Assembly (NCBI GenBank): GCA_036782755.1
Contig: DAIPYL010000004.1
Span: 1 to 64,000 of the forward strand
Direction of reading: 5' to 3'
DNA: 64,000 nucleotides
Origin: Jeotgalicoccus sp036782755
GTDB taxonomy: Bacteria; Bacillota; Bacilli; Staphylococcales; Salinicoccaceae
The translations under genes were made by a program, and so were the position numbers. The first letter of the stretch is position 1. Each line of letters opens with the position of its first letter. A model generated the notes under the pieces. That model had not been told where the DNA came from, did not search any database, and worked only from the letters and a program-made list of their open reading frames with translations. Below are positions 51,109 through 60,283 of the stretch, one piece after another.

Positions 51109-52380
51109 TTAATTTATTAACATTGCACGATGCGCAATGTCTGTTCTGTAAAATATTTCATTCTTATCAAATTCAATTTCATTCACACTGCTGTATGCCG
51201 ATTTAAGTGCTTCTTCAATCGTGCTTCCTGTTCCTGTAACGAGCATAACCCGGCCGCCTGAAGAAATATAATCCCCGTCCTCAGTCTGCGCCAGACCGCT
51301 GATAAAACTGCAGTCCATTATTTCTTCGGTAAAAGCGATACCGATTCCCCGTTTATATTCATATGGATAGCCTTTTGTTGCGAGCATGACCCCGACAGTA
51401 TATCCTTCTTTCCAGTCAATTTCGACCGGTTCTTTTCGCTGTACATGTTCAAGTATACATGCAAAGTCACTGTCTATCATTGAGAGCAGCACCTGTGCCT
51501 CCGGATCACCGAAACGCGCATTATATTCCAGTACTTTAACCCCGTCATCTGTCAGCATTGCCCCCAGATACAGCACGCCGAAATAGCTCAGCCCTTCTTT
51601 AACCATCGCTGCTGCTGTCGGTTCAATAATATTTTTAATTGCTGCCTGTCTTACTTCTTCACTGATATGCGTGACTGGTGCATATGCACCCATACCTCCG
51701 GTATTCGGTCCGTTATCTTTACCGAATGCACTCTTGTGATCCTGTGCAATCACTTCAAATGTATGAGTGTATTCCTCATTAACCATTACCATTAATGAGA
51801 ATTCCTCTCCTTCCAGATACTCTTCTATAAGGAGCGGTTCCATTACGCCTCCATCAGACAGTACAGCGAGCTCTTTCAGCGCTTTCAAACCTTCTTCTCT
51901 CGAGTGTATAATAACAACGCCCTTACCTTCTGACAGGCCGTCTTTTTTAATTACATACGGCGGTACCGCCGTTTCAATATATTGTTCAGCTTCATCATAA
52001 CTTTCAAACACTTTGAAATCAGCTGTAGGAATATTATATTTTTTAAGCAGATTCTTTGTGAATGATTTACTTGTTTCCATACGTGCTTCTTTTTTACGCG
52101 GTCCGAAAACAGTAAGTCCGTACTCATCAATTAAGAAATCTGCAAGGCCAAGTGATAATGGTCCGGCATCCCCTATGATGACCCAGTCCACCTGTTTTTC
52201 AATACAAATTCCTGCAATCGCGTCGAAATCATCTTCATTGACGCGGTACATTACTTCGCATATTTCGCGCATTCCTGCATTCCCCGGTATTGCATAAATA
52301 TTATCAACACTTTTTGAATTTGCCAACATCTTGACAATGGCATGTTCTCTGCCGCCCTTGCCAATTACCGCAACGTTCAT
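51109..52380 (-). CDS. purD: Phosphoribosylamine-glycine ligase (GAR synthetase)
   Basis: A 423-residue ATP-grasp enzyme of purine synthesis. The N-terminal VIGKGGREHAIV, the ATP loop KKDGLSEGKGVVI (about 145-157), the GPNTGGMGAYAP block and EYNARFGDPEAQV (about 286-298) are intact. It stands alone with its own leader; the other pur genes that normally precede it are not in this window. Confidence 0.95.
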   Translation of the reverse strand: MNVAVIGKGGREHAIVKMLANSKSVDNIYAIPGNAGMREICEVMYRVNEDDFDAIAGICIEKQVDWVIIGDAGPLSLGLADFLIDEYGLTVFGPRKKEARMETSKSFTKNLLKKYNIPTADFKVFESYDEAEQYIETAVPPYVIKKDGLSEGKGVVIIHSREEGLKALKELAVLSDGGVMEPLLIEEYLEGEEFSLMVMVNEEYTHTFEVIAQDHKSAFGKDNGPNTGGMGAYAPVTHISEEVRQAAIKNIIEPTAAAMVKEGLSYFGVLYLGAMLTDDGVKVLEYNARFGDPEAQVLLSMIDSDFACILEHVQRKEPVEIDWKEGYTVGVMLATKGYPYEYKRGIGIAFTEEIMDCSFISGLAQTEDGDYISSGGRVMLVTGTGSTIEEALKSAYSSVNEIEFDKNEIFYRTDIAHRAMLIN

Positions 52381-52551
52381 AATTATTCCCCTTTCATACT
52401 GTCACACTTATGTAATATGAACTTAATATCAGTATAACTTAAATAGATAAACACTACTAATTTCTTAGTGCAGACATTAAACGATATCTATAGCTTTTTC
52501 TTATGTTTTTCGAGATAATGGAATAGACAAACTTTTAGGGAGGATTTTTTT

Positions 52552-53403
52552 ATGACTGCAGAATTATTAAACGGCCGCGAAATCGCTAAAGACTACCGTG
52601 CCGGATTACAAAGTGAAGTTGAAAAATTAAAATCACAGGGAATTGTACCAAATCTTACAGTAGTTATTGTTGGAAACGACGGCGCTTCATTAAGTTACGT
52701 CCGTTCTAAAAACAAAGCTGCTGAAAAAGTCGGGATGGAATCTTCTATCGTCCACCTTGATGAAGATACTTCGGAAGAAGAAGTACTTGCAGCAGTTGAA
52801 AAACTTAACAATGATGACAAAGTAAACGGTATTCTTGTACAGGTTCCGCTGCCTTCACAAGTAGATGAAAATAAAGTATTGGAAGCAATCGCTCCCCATA
52901 AAGATGTAGACGGATTCAGCCCTGTTAATATCGGACGTCTGTACACTGGCCAGCGTACATTTGTACCTTGTACACCGCTTGGCATAATGGAATTACTGAA
53001 GCACACAGGTTCACTTGAAGGTAAATCTGTTGCTGTTATCGGACGTTCACACATTGTCGGACAGCCGGTTGCTAAACTGCTGACTAATGAGAACGCAACA
53101 GTAACACTGATGCACTCGCGCACTAAAGATATGGTTGCACAGCTTAAAAACTTCGATATTGTCGTAAGTGCTGTAGGTAAACCGGGTCTTATTAAAGGCT
53201 CTGACTTAAAAGAAGGCGCAATTGTTATCGATGTAGGTAACACAGTGGTCGATGAAAAATTAGTCGGCGATGTTGATTTCGAAAGTGCTAAAGAAGTAGC
53301 AAGCTACATTACGCCTGTTCCAGGCGGTGTTGGTCCACTAACAATTACAATGGTATTAAACAATACGCTGCTCGCTGCTAAATGGCATAACGAAGAAAAA
53401 TAA
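52552..53403 (+). CDS. folD: Bifunctional methylenetetrahydrofolate dehydrogenase/cyclohydrolase
   Basis: A 283-residue FolD interconverting methylene-, methenyl- and formyl-THF with NADP. It has YVRSKNKAAEKVG with the catalytic Lys near 55, the QVPLPSQ and KDVDGF motifs (about 97-122), GRSHIVGQPVA for NADP (about 165-175) and TPVPGGVGPLT near 260. GGGAGG precedes the ATG. It is divergent from purD, and its formyl-THF supplies purine synthesis. Confidence 0.96.
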   Translation: MTAELLNGREIAKDYRAGLQSEVEKLKSQGIVPNLTVVIVGNDGASLSYVRSKNKAAEKVGMESSIVHLDEDTSEEEVLAAVEKLNNDDKVNGILVQVPLPSQVDENKVLEAIAPHKDVDGFSPVNIGRLYTGQRTFVPCTPLGIMELLKHTGSLEGKSVAVIGRSHIVGQPVAKLLTNENATVTLMHSRTKDMVAQLKNFDIVVSAVGKPGLIKGSDLKEGAIVIDVGNTVVDEKLVGDVDFESAKEVASYITPVPGGVGPLTITMVLNNTLLAAKWHNEEK

Positions 53404-53407
53404 GTTT

Positions 53408-53443
53408 AAAAAAGCCTCTCCGCAAATGCGGAGAGGCTTTTTT
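53408..53443 (+). terminator. folD terminator
   Basis: A perfect 16-bp stem (53408-53423 with 53428-53443) around AAAT, with A and T ends; it can also serve the converging exchanger gene. Confidence 0.93.
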
Positions 53444-53498
53444 ACGTCTTGTATAAAATTATTACCCTGGAATATTTATTCGGAAAATTTATTTCAGT

Positions 53499-54470
53499 TT
53501 AACCTCTGATTATAATGTAAACGAGATAGATTACATATAATAAAGCCAGTGTTCCACCTGAAAGTCGTGAAAGTTTTCCTTTCCATAAAGCAAGAGTCAT
53601 TAACACAACAGTAATAAAAATAAGTATCCATGCATCTGTAAAAAGACTTCCGCTGACACTCAGCGGACTGATTACTGCAGAGAGTCCCAGCACAAAGAAT
53701 ATATTAAATATATTACTGCCGATCAGATTGCCAAATGCCATTTCCGCCTCGCCTTTTCTGGCAGCAGCAATGGATGTTGTCAGTTCCGGCAGTGATGTAC
53801 CAATTGCAACAATTGTTAAACCGACCAGAGCCTGACTCATGCCGAGTGACAGAGCGATTGATGATGCGCTGTCTACAACGAGGTCACCGCCGAATATAAT
53901 ACCGGCAAGACCGACAACAAAAAGAGCAATATTTTTAAACCAGCTGCTGTCATTCCCTGCTTTTTTAGCTTCGCTGTCCTGAGTTGCTTCTTTAGTGCGG
54001 CGTGTTTTAACAAATATATAATATAAAAATAAACCGATACCTGCTAATAAAATAATTCCATCGATACGTCCTACAGCATTGGACTCAGCAGAAAATAAAA
54101 ATTGGTCCGACATAAAAACAAGAAGCAATACTGCCGCAATCAATGCATAAGGGATTTCTCTTGTCTGTGTCTCCCGTTCAATTATAAGTGGTGAAATCAA
54201 TACAGTCACACCAAGCATTAGAGAAATATTTATAATGTTACTTCCGACAATGTTACCAATAACCATATCACCATTGCCTTCAAGCGAAGCAATGATACTG
54301 ACAACTGTTTCAGGTGCGCTTGTTCCGAGTGAGACAATTGTCAGTCCTACAATCAGTGGTGAGATATGCAGTTTTCCGGCTATTGACGACGCTCCCTCGA
54401 CAAAATAATCCGCGCCTTTAATCAGTAAGATAAATCCCACTATTAATAATACATAAGTCAAATTTCCCAC
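53499..54470 (-). CDS. Calcium/sodium antiporter (CaCA family, YrbG-like)
   Basis: A 323-residue exchanger with two homologous five-helix halves. Each carries the alpha repeat: GLTIVSLGTSAPETVVSI (about 43-60) with GNIVGSNIINI, and GLTIVAIGTSLPELTTSI (about 217-234) with GNLIGSNIFNI. The acidic residues in both repeats bind Ca. It exports Ca in exchange for Na or H. It is convergent with folD. Confidence 0.93.
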   Translation of the reverse strand: MGNLTYVLLIVGFILLIKGADYFVEGASSIAGKLHISPLIVGLTIVSLGTSAPETVVSIIASLEGNGDMVIGNIVGSNIINISLMLGVTVLISPLIIERETQTREIPYALIAAVLLLVFMSDQFLFSAESNAVGRIDGIILLAGIGLFLYYIFVKTRRTKEATQDSEAKKAGNDSSWFKNIALFVVGLAGIIFGGDLVVDSASSIALSLGMSQALVGLTIVAIGTSLPELTTSIAAARKGEAEMAFGNLIGSNIFNIFFVLGLSAVISPLSVSGSLFTDAWILIFITVVLMTLALWKGKLSRLSGGTLALLYVIYLVYIIIRG

Positions 54471-54553
54471 TCCATTTCCGAACTATTCTTGGTCGTTAAG
54501 ACTGTAATGTGCTAAAATTAAAAAAAGTATTGTGAATACAGAGGTGTAATTAA

Positions 54554-55282
54554 ATGAATGCAAATACGCTCATAAAATTTATGATTGGTGCACTTCCAGT
54601 CGCTCCGATTATCAGTGATTTTGTCGATACCGATATAGAGGAAATTGCTGACAGCCCCGACAGTGCTTATGCCGATTACAATGGTCCGACGATGAAACAG
54701 GAAATCGACAGTCACAGCGGCAATATACCTGCCATCAAAGGTGTCAGCAATATAAATGTTAAAACAGGCAGTGATTTCGATCCCCTGGCCGGAGTTTACG
54801 CTCTGGATAATCAGGATGGAAATATTACCGGTAATTTAGAAGTAGCAAATAACAGTGTCAATACGAACACTCCCGGTACTTACAGTGTAACTTACCGTGT
54901 GGAAAATGCACGCGGCGGTTATTACGAACATGTACGTCAAGTCACTGTATCCAATGCTGAAAGCGATCCTGTACCGCTTATCCCGCCAACTGCCGAACAG
55001 CTCGGTGAAAGTAATCAGGATAGCAGTTCAGAATCAGCTGCGGAAACAAGCAACTCCGCAGTTTTCATCGGTGTTGAAGATTTAACTATCTCCACCGGTG
55101 AGCCGTTTGATCCGAAAGACGGTGTCCGTGTACTGGACATTGACGGTACTGATATCAGCAATGAGCTGTATATATCAGGTGAAGTTGACACTGAAACTCC
55201 CGGTGAATATACGATTGCCTATGCTGTCTTCGACAGTTTTGGCGATCCGGTTGCTGATGCACGCACGATTACAGTTGAATAA
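54554..55282 (+). CDS. Protein with two DUF5011-type Ig-like domains
   Basis: A 242-residue acidic protein. Two homologous beta domains (about 58-135 and 165-242) each read from a conserved G-V-x-x-x-x-I/V-x-x-G, F-D-P-x-x-G-V, through a D-x-x-G and T-P-G-x-Y motif to a V/I-T-V end, the pattern of DUF5011/bacterial Ig-like surface modules. A Ser/Glu-rich linker (about 140-162) separates them. The N-terminus is short and hydrophobic without the usual basic end or cleavage site, so export is uncertain. No anchor motif. Function unknown. Confidence 0.7.
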   Translation: MNANTLIKFMIGALPVAPIISDFVDTDIEEIADSPDSAYADYNGPTMKQEIDSHSGNIPAIKGVSNINVKTGSDFDPLAGVYALDNQDGNITGNLEVANNSVNTNTPGTYSVTYRVENARGGYYEHVRQVTVSNAESDPVPLIPPTAEQLGESNQDSSSESAAETSNSAVFIGVEDLTISTGEPFDPKDGVRVLDIDGTDISNELYISGEVDTETPGEYTIAYAVFDSFGDPVADARTITVE

Positions 55283-55296
55283 TATTAAATGAACAA

Positions 55297-55331
55297 GCTG
55301 CAGCGGATGTCCGCTGCAGCCTTTATTTATT
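55297..55331. terminator. Bidirectional terminator after the Ig-like gene
   Basis: GCTGCAGCGGA (55297-55307) pairs with TCCGCTGCAGC (55310-55320). It separates two converging genes; the T-rich tail is on the plus side. Confidence 0.8.
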
Positions 55332-55843
55332 TAGCCTAATTGTCTTTTAATTTCAGCATTAAATTGATCCAGATCATCAGGTGTACGGCTGGTAGCCAGA
55401 TTGCCGCAAACTGCGAGCGCACTGTCTTCCCATTTCGCTCCTGCATTGATTAAATCATTTTTAACATTTTTTACACTCGTAATTTTTCTGTCTTTCAGTA
55501 ATCCTGTATCTACCAGCAGCTGAGGTCCGTGGCAAATCGCGAATACCGGCTTGTCTTCTTCAAGAAAGTGTTTTGCAAAATTTCCGAAACGGTCTTCTTT
55601 GTCGCCGCGCAAACTGTCAGGTGAAAATCCGCCCGGAATTAATAAAGCATCGTAGTCGGCCGGAGTTACTTCGCCAATAGCTTTATCCGCTTGGAATTTA
55701 CCGCCTTTTTTGCCTTCGACAGTTGAACCATCCGGCGATATAAGAATTACTTCGTGTCCAGCTTTTTCGATTTCTTCTTTAGGACTTGTATATTCAATAT
55801 CTTCGACTAAATCTGTCATAATAACAGCTACTTTTTTTTTCAT
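55331..55843 (-). CDS. DJ-1/PfpI family protein (type 1 glutamine amidotransferase-like)
   Basis: A 170-residue PfpI-subfamily protein, like Bacillus YfkM or YraA stress proteins. The nucleophile elbow AICHGPQ (about 102-108, Cys-His) and the upstream acidic IPGGFSPDSLR loop are present. Family members act as deglycases, proteases or chaperones; which applies here is not decidable. ATG start; the gene is monocistronic. Confidence 0.88.
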   Translation of the reverse strand: MKKKVAVIMTDLVEDIEYTSPKEEIEKAGHEVILISPDGSTVEGKKGGKFQADKAIGEVTPADYDALLIPGGFSPDSLRGDKEDRFGNFAKHFLEEDKPVFAICHGPQLLVDTGLLKDRKITSVKNVKNDLINAGAKWEDSALAVCGNLATSRTPDDLDQFNAEIKRQLG

Positions 55844-55910
55844 AAATTAATTCCTCCTGTAATTTTTATTCTAATACATATTCTTCCCTATTAACTGTAT
55901 TATAAACATA

Positions 55911-55938
55911 AAAACAGCGCCGGCGTCCGGCGCTGTTT
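55911..55938 (-). terminator. Terminator of the lipoprotein gene
   Basis: AAAACAGCGCCGG pairs perfectly with CCGGCGCTGTTTT around CGT, immediately after the lipoprotein stop. Confidence 0.9.
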
Positions 55939-55947
55939 TGCAAATTT

Positions 55948-56619
55948 TTATTTTGCTGTCACCAGCGATTCATTCTTGAGAGAAAGTTCCTCATTAATTT
56001 CTTTTACTTCTTTTAAATAACGATTGCTGTTGCTGATATGAATATCCATAAATGCCTGATGCGAAACTTCATCGCTTCCGAGCATGGATTTAAATTCGAT
56101 AACCGCAAGCGTCCGGTTGGAGATTGCGAGCAGCAGAGCATCTTTGATTTCCTGTATTCCCAGCTGTTCATATCTCGTCAGATTATCAGATACTGAAATT
56201 TTTTCGACCTCTTCCTGGAGTTCGGCATAACTCTTATTCAGGTTTGTAATTTCATCAGCTGCATACTCTACTTCCAGATTGTTAAATTGATATGCATTGT
56301 AGAGTGGAATAAAATTAGTATCCCAGACAGTATATATATCGCCATGTGTTTCATCAATCTGTCCAAGAAGTATTTCAAGCGATTCACGGTCAGCGTTGTC
56401 TATATTATTTTTCATTAAGTTTTCAGTATCGTAATTGCCGTTGGCGGCTGTAATGTTCGATGTGTTATTTGCAGTATCTCCTGATGTCGTTATAACCAAG
56501 TTACTTGCAGTGAAATGTGTTTTGGCAACTGCCGATAAGTCTTCTGCTTTGGAAAACTTATCGTTTTGATTACATCCGATTAGAAATAGCACAAATATAG
56601 ATAATAATATTTGTCTCAA
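55948..56619 (-). CDS. Lipoprotein of unknown function
   Basis: A 223-residue protein with a short signal peptide ending LIGC (Cys16). An Asn/Thr-rich spacer (about 40-75) is followed by a largely helical domain. TTG start after GTGAGGT at 6-nt spacing. No family is recognised. It is monocistronic, between the PfpI-family gene and the SLC13-type permease gene. Confidence 0.65.
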   Translation of the reverse strand: MRQILLSIFVLFLIGCNQNDKFSKAEDLSAVAKTHFTASNLVITTSGDTANNTSNITAANGNYDTENLMKNNIDNADRESLEILLGQIDETHGDIYTVWDTNFIPLYNAYQFNNLEVEYAADEITNLNKSYAELQEEVEKISVSDNLTRYEQLGIQEIKDALLLAISNRTLAVIEFKSMLGSDEVSHQAFMDIHISNSNRYLKEVKEINEELSLKNESLVTAK

Positions 56620-56717
56620 GTTAGGACCTCACAAACAATGTCTTTTCATTTCGTTCATAAAGTATTGTAACACAGTTGTAACTTTGTTGAAATATAATAT
56701 TTAATTCCGTATTTTCA

Positions 56718-58496
56718 TCAGAACCAGACGGCATAAATTATCAGAGATGCAATAGTCATCGTAATCAGAGAAAGCGGGGCGCCGACTTTAATATAGTCAC
56801 TGAATTTATAACCGCCGGGTCCGTATACAATCAGGTTCGTCTGATAACCGATTGGTGTCATAAAGCTCGCTGATGCAGCAACAGCAACAGTGACAATCAG
56901 TCCCATATAATTTATTCCCATTACCTCAGCCACTTCAAGCGCGATTGGAAACATCAGCACAGCGGCCGCACTGTTTGTAATGATTTCGGTAAATATATTA
57001 GTGACTATATAAATTATTACAATGACACCGAGTACGCCAAGCGGCGTAGCAAGTGATGTCAGTCCACCCGCTATATATTGTGCCAATCCGGATTCTGTCA
57101 TCGCTGCACCAACAGCAAATGCACTGGCAATCAGCAGTATAACATCAAACTGAACAAATTTATTTATTTCATTTGGTGTAATAAATTTAAAAGCAATAAG
57201 CAGAACGACGAGAACCAGCATTGCTTCAAGCATGGAGAGTAATCCAAGTGTCACCGCGAGAATCATAGAAATCAGGGCGATTAAACTGACCCATCCTTTA
57301 CGCATATCCTGATTTAAGTTTTCAGGCGGCGCTACATCAGTTACGACATAAAAATCTGATGAGTATTTATGTTTGTCAATAAACGCATTATCTGCAAGCA
57401 GCAGCAATGTATCACCTGTCTTCAGAACAATATCTCCCACCCTGCTTTTAATTCTCTGGTTATTACGGTGAATGGCAATTACACCGGCATCATATCTGGA
57501 TTTAAAATCTGCTTCCTTCAATGTTTTATTCAGCAGCGACGAGTTATGGGATACAACTGTTTCAATAAGGTTGCTATCTTTATTTATTACATCATCCAGA
57601 GTCAGTTCAGTCCCCGTTTTAATCGTTACACCTTTAAATTTCTGTATTTTTCCGATGGTATTTAATGAACCTGAAAAAATAATATGATCTCCGCTTACGA
57701 CTTTCGTCTCACCTGTCACCGGATAGACTCTGCTCTTATTTCTGATAATCTCAATAATATATATACCGTCGAGAACATTACGTCCAAGCTCAGCGACTGT
57801 CTGTCTTTTGTATTCAAAGTTATCTTCAATGATTGCTTCCGCCAGAAATTCTTTAGTTTCCTGGCTAATCTGCTCTTTGGCGCCAAGGTGTTCCGGCAGC
57901 AGCTTATATCCGACGGTCAGCAGGTAAATAAGCCCTGCTGCAGTAATCGGCACACCCACAACTGCCAGTGTAAAGAATGAAAATCCTTCAAGCCCGGCAC
58001 CAATCAGCAGTCCGTGAACGACAAGTGTCGTCGATGTGCCAATCATTGTAATCGTTCCGCCAAGTATAGTCATATAGGATAAAGGAATTAAAAATTTCGA
58101 CGGGCTGTAGCCGTTATCTATCGCCCAGTCTCTAATGATCGGTGTCAGTGCGACAACGATTGGTGTATTGTTAAGAAAACCTGACGCCAGTCCGACCGGA
58201 AGCATTACCTTCATCATACTTGTTTTTACACTCCTGGTTTTCCCGAGCAGTTTATAGACAACAAGCTCAATAATTCCGTGTTTCTGAATGGCGCCCGCTA
58301 CTATAAACAGGAGCAGTACTGTCAGCATTCCTTCGTTTGAAAATCCGCTTAATGCCTGACCGCTGCTTATAACCCCGGTAATTAAAAAAATAACCAGTAC
58401 TAAGAATATTAAAAAATCTGCACGAATAACCTCAAATGATAAACCTATTAACATTAATACGATGATGATTGCGACAAAAATCATTTCTCCGGTCAT
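56718..58496 (-). CDS. SLC13-type permease with two RCK_C domains
   Basis: A 592-residue protein. The membrane part (about 1-200 and 400-592) has the ArsB/NhaD/SLC13 signatures SGFLNNTPIVVALTP (about 105-119) and a mirrored TNSAAAVLMFPIA near 500. Two TrkA-C (RCK_C) domains lie in between (about 220-300 and 305-385), suggesting ligand or redox gating. It may carry sulfate, dicarboxylates or another anion. Single gene with no partner nearby. Confidence 0.82.
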   Translation of the reverse strand: MTGEMIFVAIIIVLMLIGLSFEVIRADFLIFLVLVIFLITGVISSGQALSGFSNEGMLTVLLLFIVAGAIQKHGIIELVVYKLLGKTRSVKTSMMKVMLPVGLASGFLNNTPIVVALTPIIRDWAIDNGYSPSKFLIPLSYMTILGGTITMIGTSTTLVVHGLLIGAGLEGFSFFTLAVVGVPITAAGLIYLLTVGYKLLPEHLGAKEQISQETKEFLAEAIIEDNFEYKRQTVAELGRNVLDGIYIIEIIRNKSRVYPVTGETKVVSGDHIIFSGSLNTIGKIQKFKGVTIKTGTELTLDDVINKDSNLIETVVSHNSSLLNKTLKEADFKSRYDAGVIAIHRNNQRIKSRVGDIVLKTGDTLLLLADNAFIDKHKYSSDFYVVTDVAPPENLNQDMRKGWVSLIALISMILAVTLGLLSMLEAMLVLVVLLIAFKFITPNEINKFVQFDVILLIASAFAVGAAMTESGLAQYIAGGLTSLATPLGVLGVIVIIYIVTNIFTEIITNSAAAVLMFPIALEVAEVMGINYMGLIVTVAVAASASFMTPIGYQTNLIVYGPGGYKFSDYIKVGAPLSLITMTIASLIIYAVWF

Positions 58497-58565
58497 TCAA
58501 TCTCCCCCGCTGCGTGGTGTTCTGAATCTTAAAAATATTTTACCATAAAAGAATCTTTATCTATA

Positions 58566-58593
58566 TAAAAACAGGACAGATCACTCTGCCCTG
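58566..58593 (-). terminator. Terminator of tarA
   Basis: CAGGACAGA pairs with TCTGCCCTG (one G-U pair on the minus strand) around TCAC, with a T-rich minus-strand tail. Confidence 0.7.
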
Positions 58594-58642
58594 ACTTCAT
58601 CTTTGTAATATAAAATTTCAGATACTGTGACTCTCCACAGCT

Positions 58643-59440
58643 TCAGCGTATGCCATCTCTGGTTGATCTGGGTTTTGTCTTTGAGAACCCCATCCATTTC
58701 ATTATTCTTTTAATGACCGGTACGTGCAGCAGCATAAATTCCAGCACTTTTAAATCTCTTCTCATACGGTGCGGTTCTTTTAATAAACGGTACAGCCATT
58801 CCAGCTGCAGCTTTATCCATAACTTCGGCGCACGTTTAATTTGTCCGCTAAGCACATCAAAACTGCCGCCGATACCGATAAAAATTCCTTTATCAAATTT
58901 ATCCATATAATGGTGAATCCAGCCTTCCTGCCGTTTCGCACCCAGCGCGACAAAAATAATGTCGGGTTCTGTTCCTGCAATATAATCAGCAATGCTGTCA
59001 TCATACCTGTTAAAGTAACCGTTCTGTCTGCCTGCAATAATAAGACCCGGGTAATCTTTCTCAACAATTTCTATCACTTTAATATTTACTTCTTCGCTCG
59101 CACCTAAAAAGAATACGCGTTTTTTATAATCGGATGCATATTGCAGCAGATCATACATTAAATCAACGCCGGTTACACGTTCCTTAATTGGATCGTTGAT
59201 TAATTTAGATGCATTGACGACTCCTATACCATCTGCAAGCACATAGTCCGCACTCTTCACGATTGCTTTAAAGTCAGGATCATCCCGGGTTGCAATAACA
59301 ACTTCAGGATTTGCCGTGACGATAAAACATTTCTTTTCCTGTTCAATCGACGGATAGACTATTTTTTTCAGGAATGAATATCTGGATATATTGATAAAAT
59401 CGATATCCATCAATTTAACTTTATTATATTTTACCGTCAC
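58643..59440 (-). CDS. tarA: N-acetylglucosaminyldiphosphoundecaprenol ManNAc transferase (TarA/TagA)
   Basis: A 265-residue WecG/TagA/CpsF enzyme adding ManNAc to lipid-linked GlcNAc to build the wall teichoic acid linkage unit. Family blocks are TANPEVV (about 43), ADGIGVV (about 69-75), RVTGVDLM with the catalytic Asp (about 88-95), FVALGAKRQEGWI (about 163-175) and GIGGSFDVLSG (about 190-200). GTG start after AAGGAAGG. It is divergent from the glycerophosphodiesterase gene. Confidence 0.93.
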   Translation of the reverse strand: MTVKYNKVKLMDIDFINISRYSFLKKIVYPSIEQEKKCFIVTANPEVVIATRDDPDFKAIVKSADYVLADGIGVVNASKLINDPIKERVTGVDLMYDLLQYASDYKKRVFFLGASEEVNIKVIEIVEKDYPGLIIAGRQNGYFNRYDDSIADYIAGTEPDIIFVALGAKRQEGWIHHYMDKFDKGIFIGIGGSFDVLSGQIKRAPKLWIKLQLEWLYRLLKEPHRMRRDLKVLEFMLLHVPVIKRIMKWMGFSKTKPRSTRDGIR

Positions 59441-59536
59441 ATGAATCCTTCCTTTCTTACGTAATCTTAATAATTTATTTACCTTCAGATGTTACACTGT
59501 GAATATTAAAGTCTAATTAAAATTGGAGTGAAATTT

Positions 59537-60256
59537 ATGGTTACTGTCTTTGCACACCGGGGTGCAGAATCTGTTGCACCTGAAAACACTGAAATCGCAT
59601 TTAGAACAGCGCTGGAATACGGTGCACGTGCGATTGAGCTGGATGTTCAGCTGACGAAAGATGAAGTACCTGTAGTCGTACACGACTACAAACTGAAGCG
59701 CTATAATAAAAATGCGAAACTGGCGATTAATCAATATACTTTTGATGAACTGCAGTCTATAGATGCCGGCACATATTTTGATAAAAAGTTTGCCGGTGCA
59801 AAAATACCATCTTTAAAAAGTATGCTTCAGTTTATACCTGACGATATTATAATTAATATTGAAATTAAAAATTCGCCTGTTGCCCATGCCGGCATCGAGC
59901 GCCAGGTCGCTGAGCTCGCGGAACAGTATTATAATCTCGACAATATTATCGTCTCCTCATTCGACCACACAGCATTGCTTAGAATCTCCGAATGCAACTT
60001 TGATATTAAACTCGGTTTTCTGATGCACTATCCGATGATTAATGCCGGGAGATACGTCAGTATGACCGGGCTCAATGCTGTCAGTGTTCATCCGTTTAAA
60101 AAAATTACCGATGCTGAATTTATTGAAGAATGCCACAAATACGGCTTAAAAGTATATCCTTATACAGTTAAAAGTCAAAAAGAAGCAGACCGCCTTATAA
60201 AACTTGGAGCTGACGGCTTCTTTACTTCACTTGAAACGTTATATGAAACAAATTAA
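59537..60256 (+). CDS. Glycerophosphodiester phosphodiesterase (cytosolic)
   Basis: A 239-residue GDPD TIM-barrel enzyme that cleaves glycerophosphodiesters to glycerol-3-phosphate and an alcohol. The motifs HRG (7-9 of this start), PENTEIAF, ELDVQLTKDEVPVVVHD and EIKN are complete. No signal peptide, so it acts in the cytosol. ATG 59537 has GGAG at 8 nt; the GTG at 59528 is part of that region. It sits between tarA and tarH. Confidence 0.92.
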   Translation: MVTVFAHRGAESVAPENTEIAFRTALEYGARAIELDVQLTKDEVPVVVHDYKLKRYNKNAKLAINQYTFDELQSIDAGTYFDKKFAGAKIPSLKSMLQFIPDDIIINIEIKNSPVAHAGIERQVAELAEQYYNLDNIIVSSFDHTALLRISECNFDIKLGFLMHYPMINAGRYVSMTGLNAVSVHPFKKITDAEFIEECHKYGLKVYPYTVKSQKEADRLIKLGADGFFTSLETLYETN

Positions 60257-60278
60257 GAGGTGCTTTTGCACCTCTTAA
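60253..60278. terminator. Bidirectional terminator, GDPD gene / tarH
   Basis: TTAAGAGGTGC pairs with GCACCTCTTAA around TTTT. The GDPD stop codon lies in the left arm. Confidence 0.8.
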
Positions 60279-60283
60279 TCATT

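Noticed and set aside
51075..51113. Tiny plus-strand frame starting ATGCAAAAGAGG before purD's end
   Set aside because: It lies wholly within the terminator hairpin and has no ribosome site.
52695..53243. 182-codon minus-strand frame inside folD
   Set aside because: Antisense shadow of a gene with complete FolD motifs.
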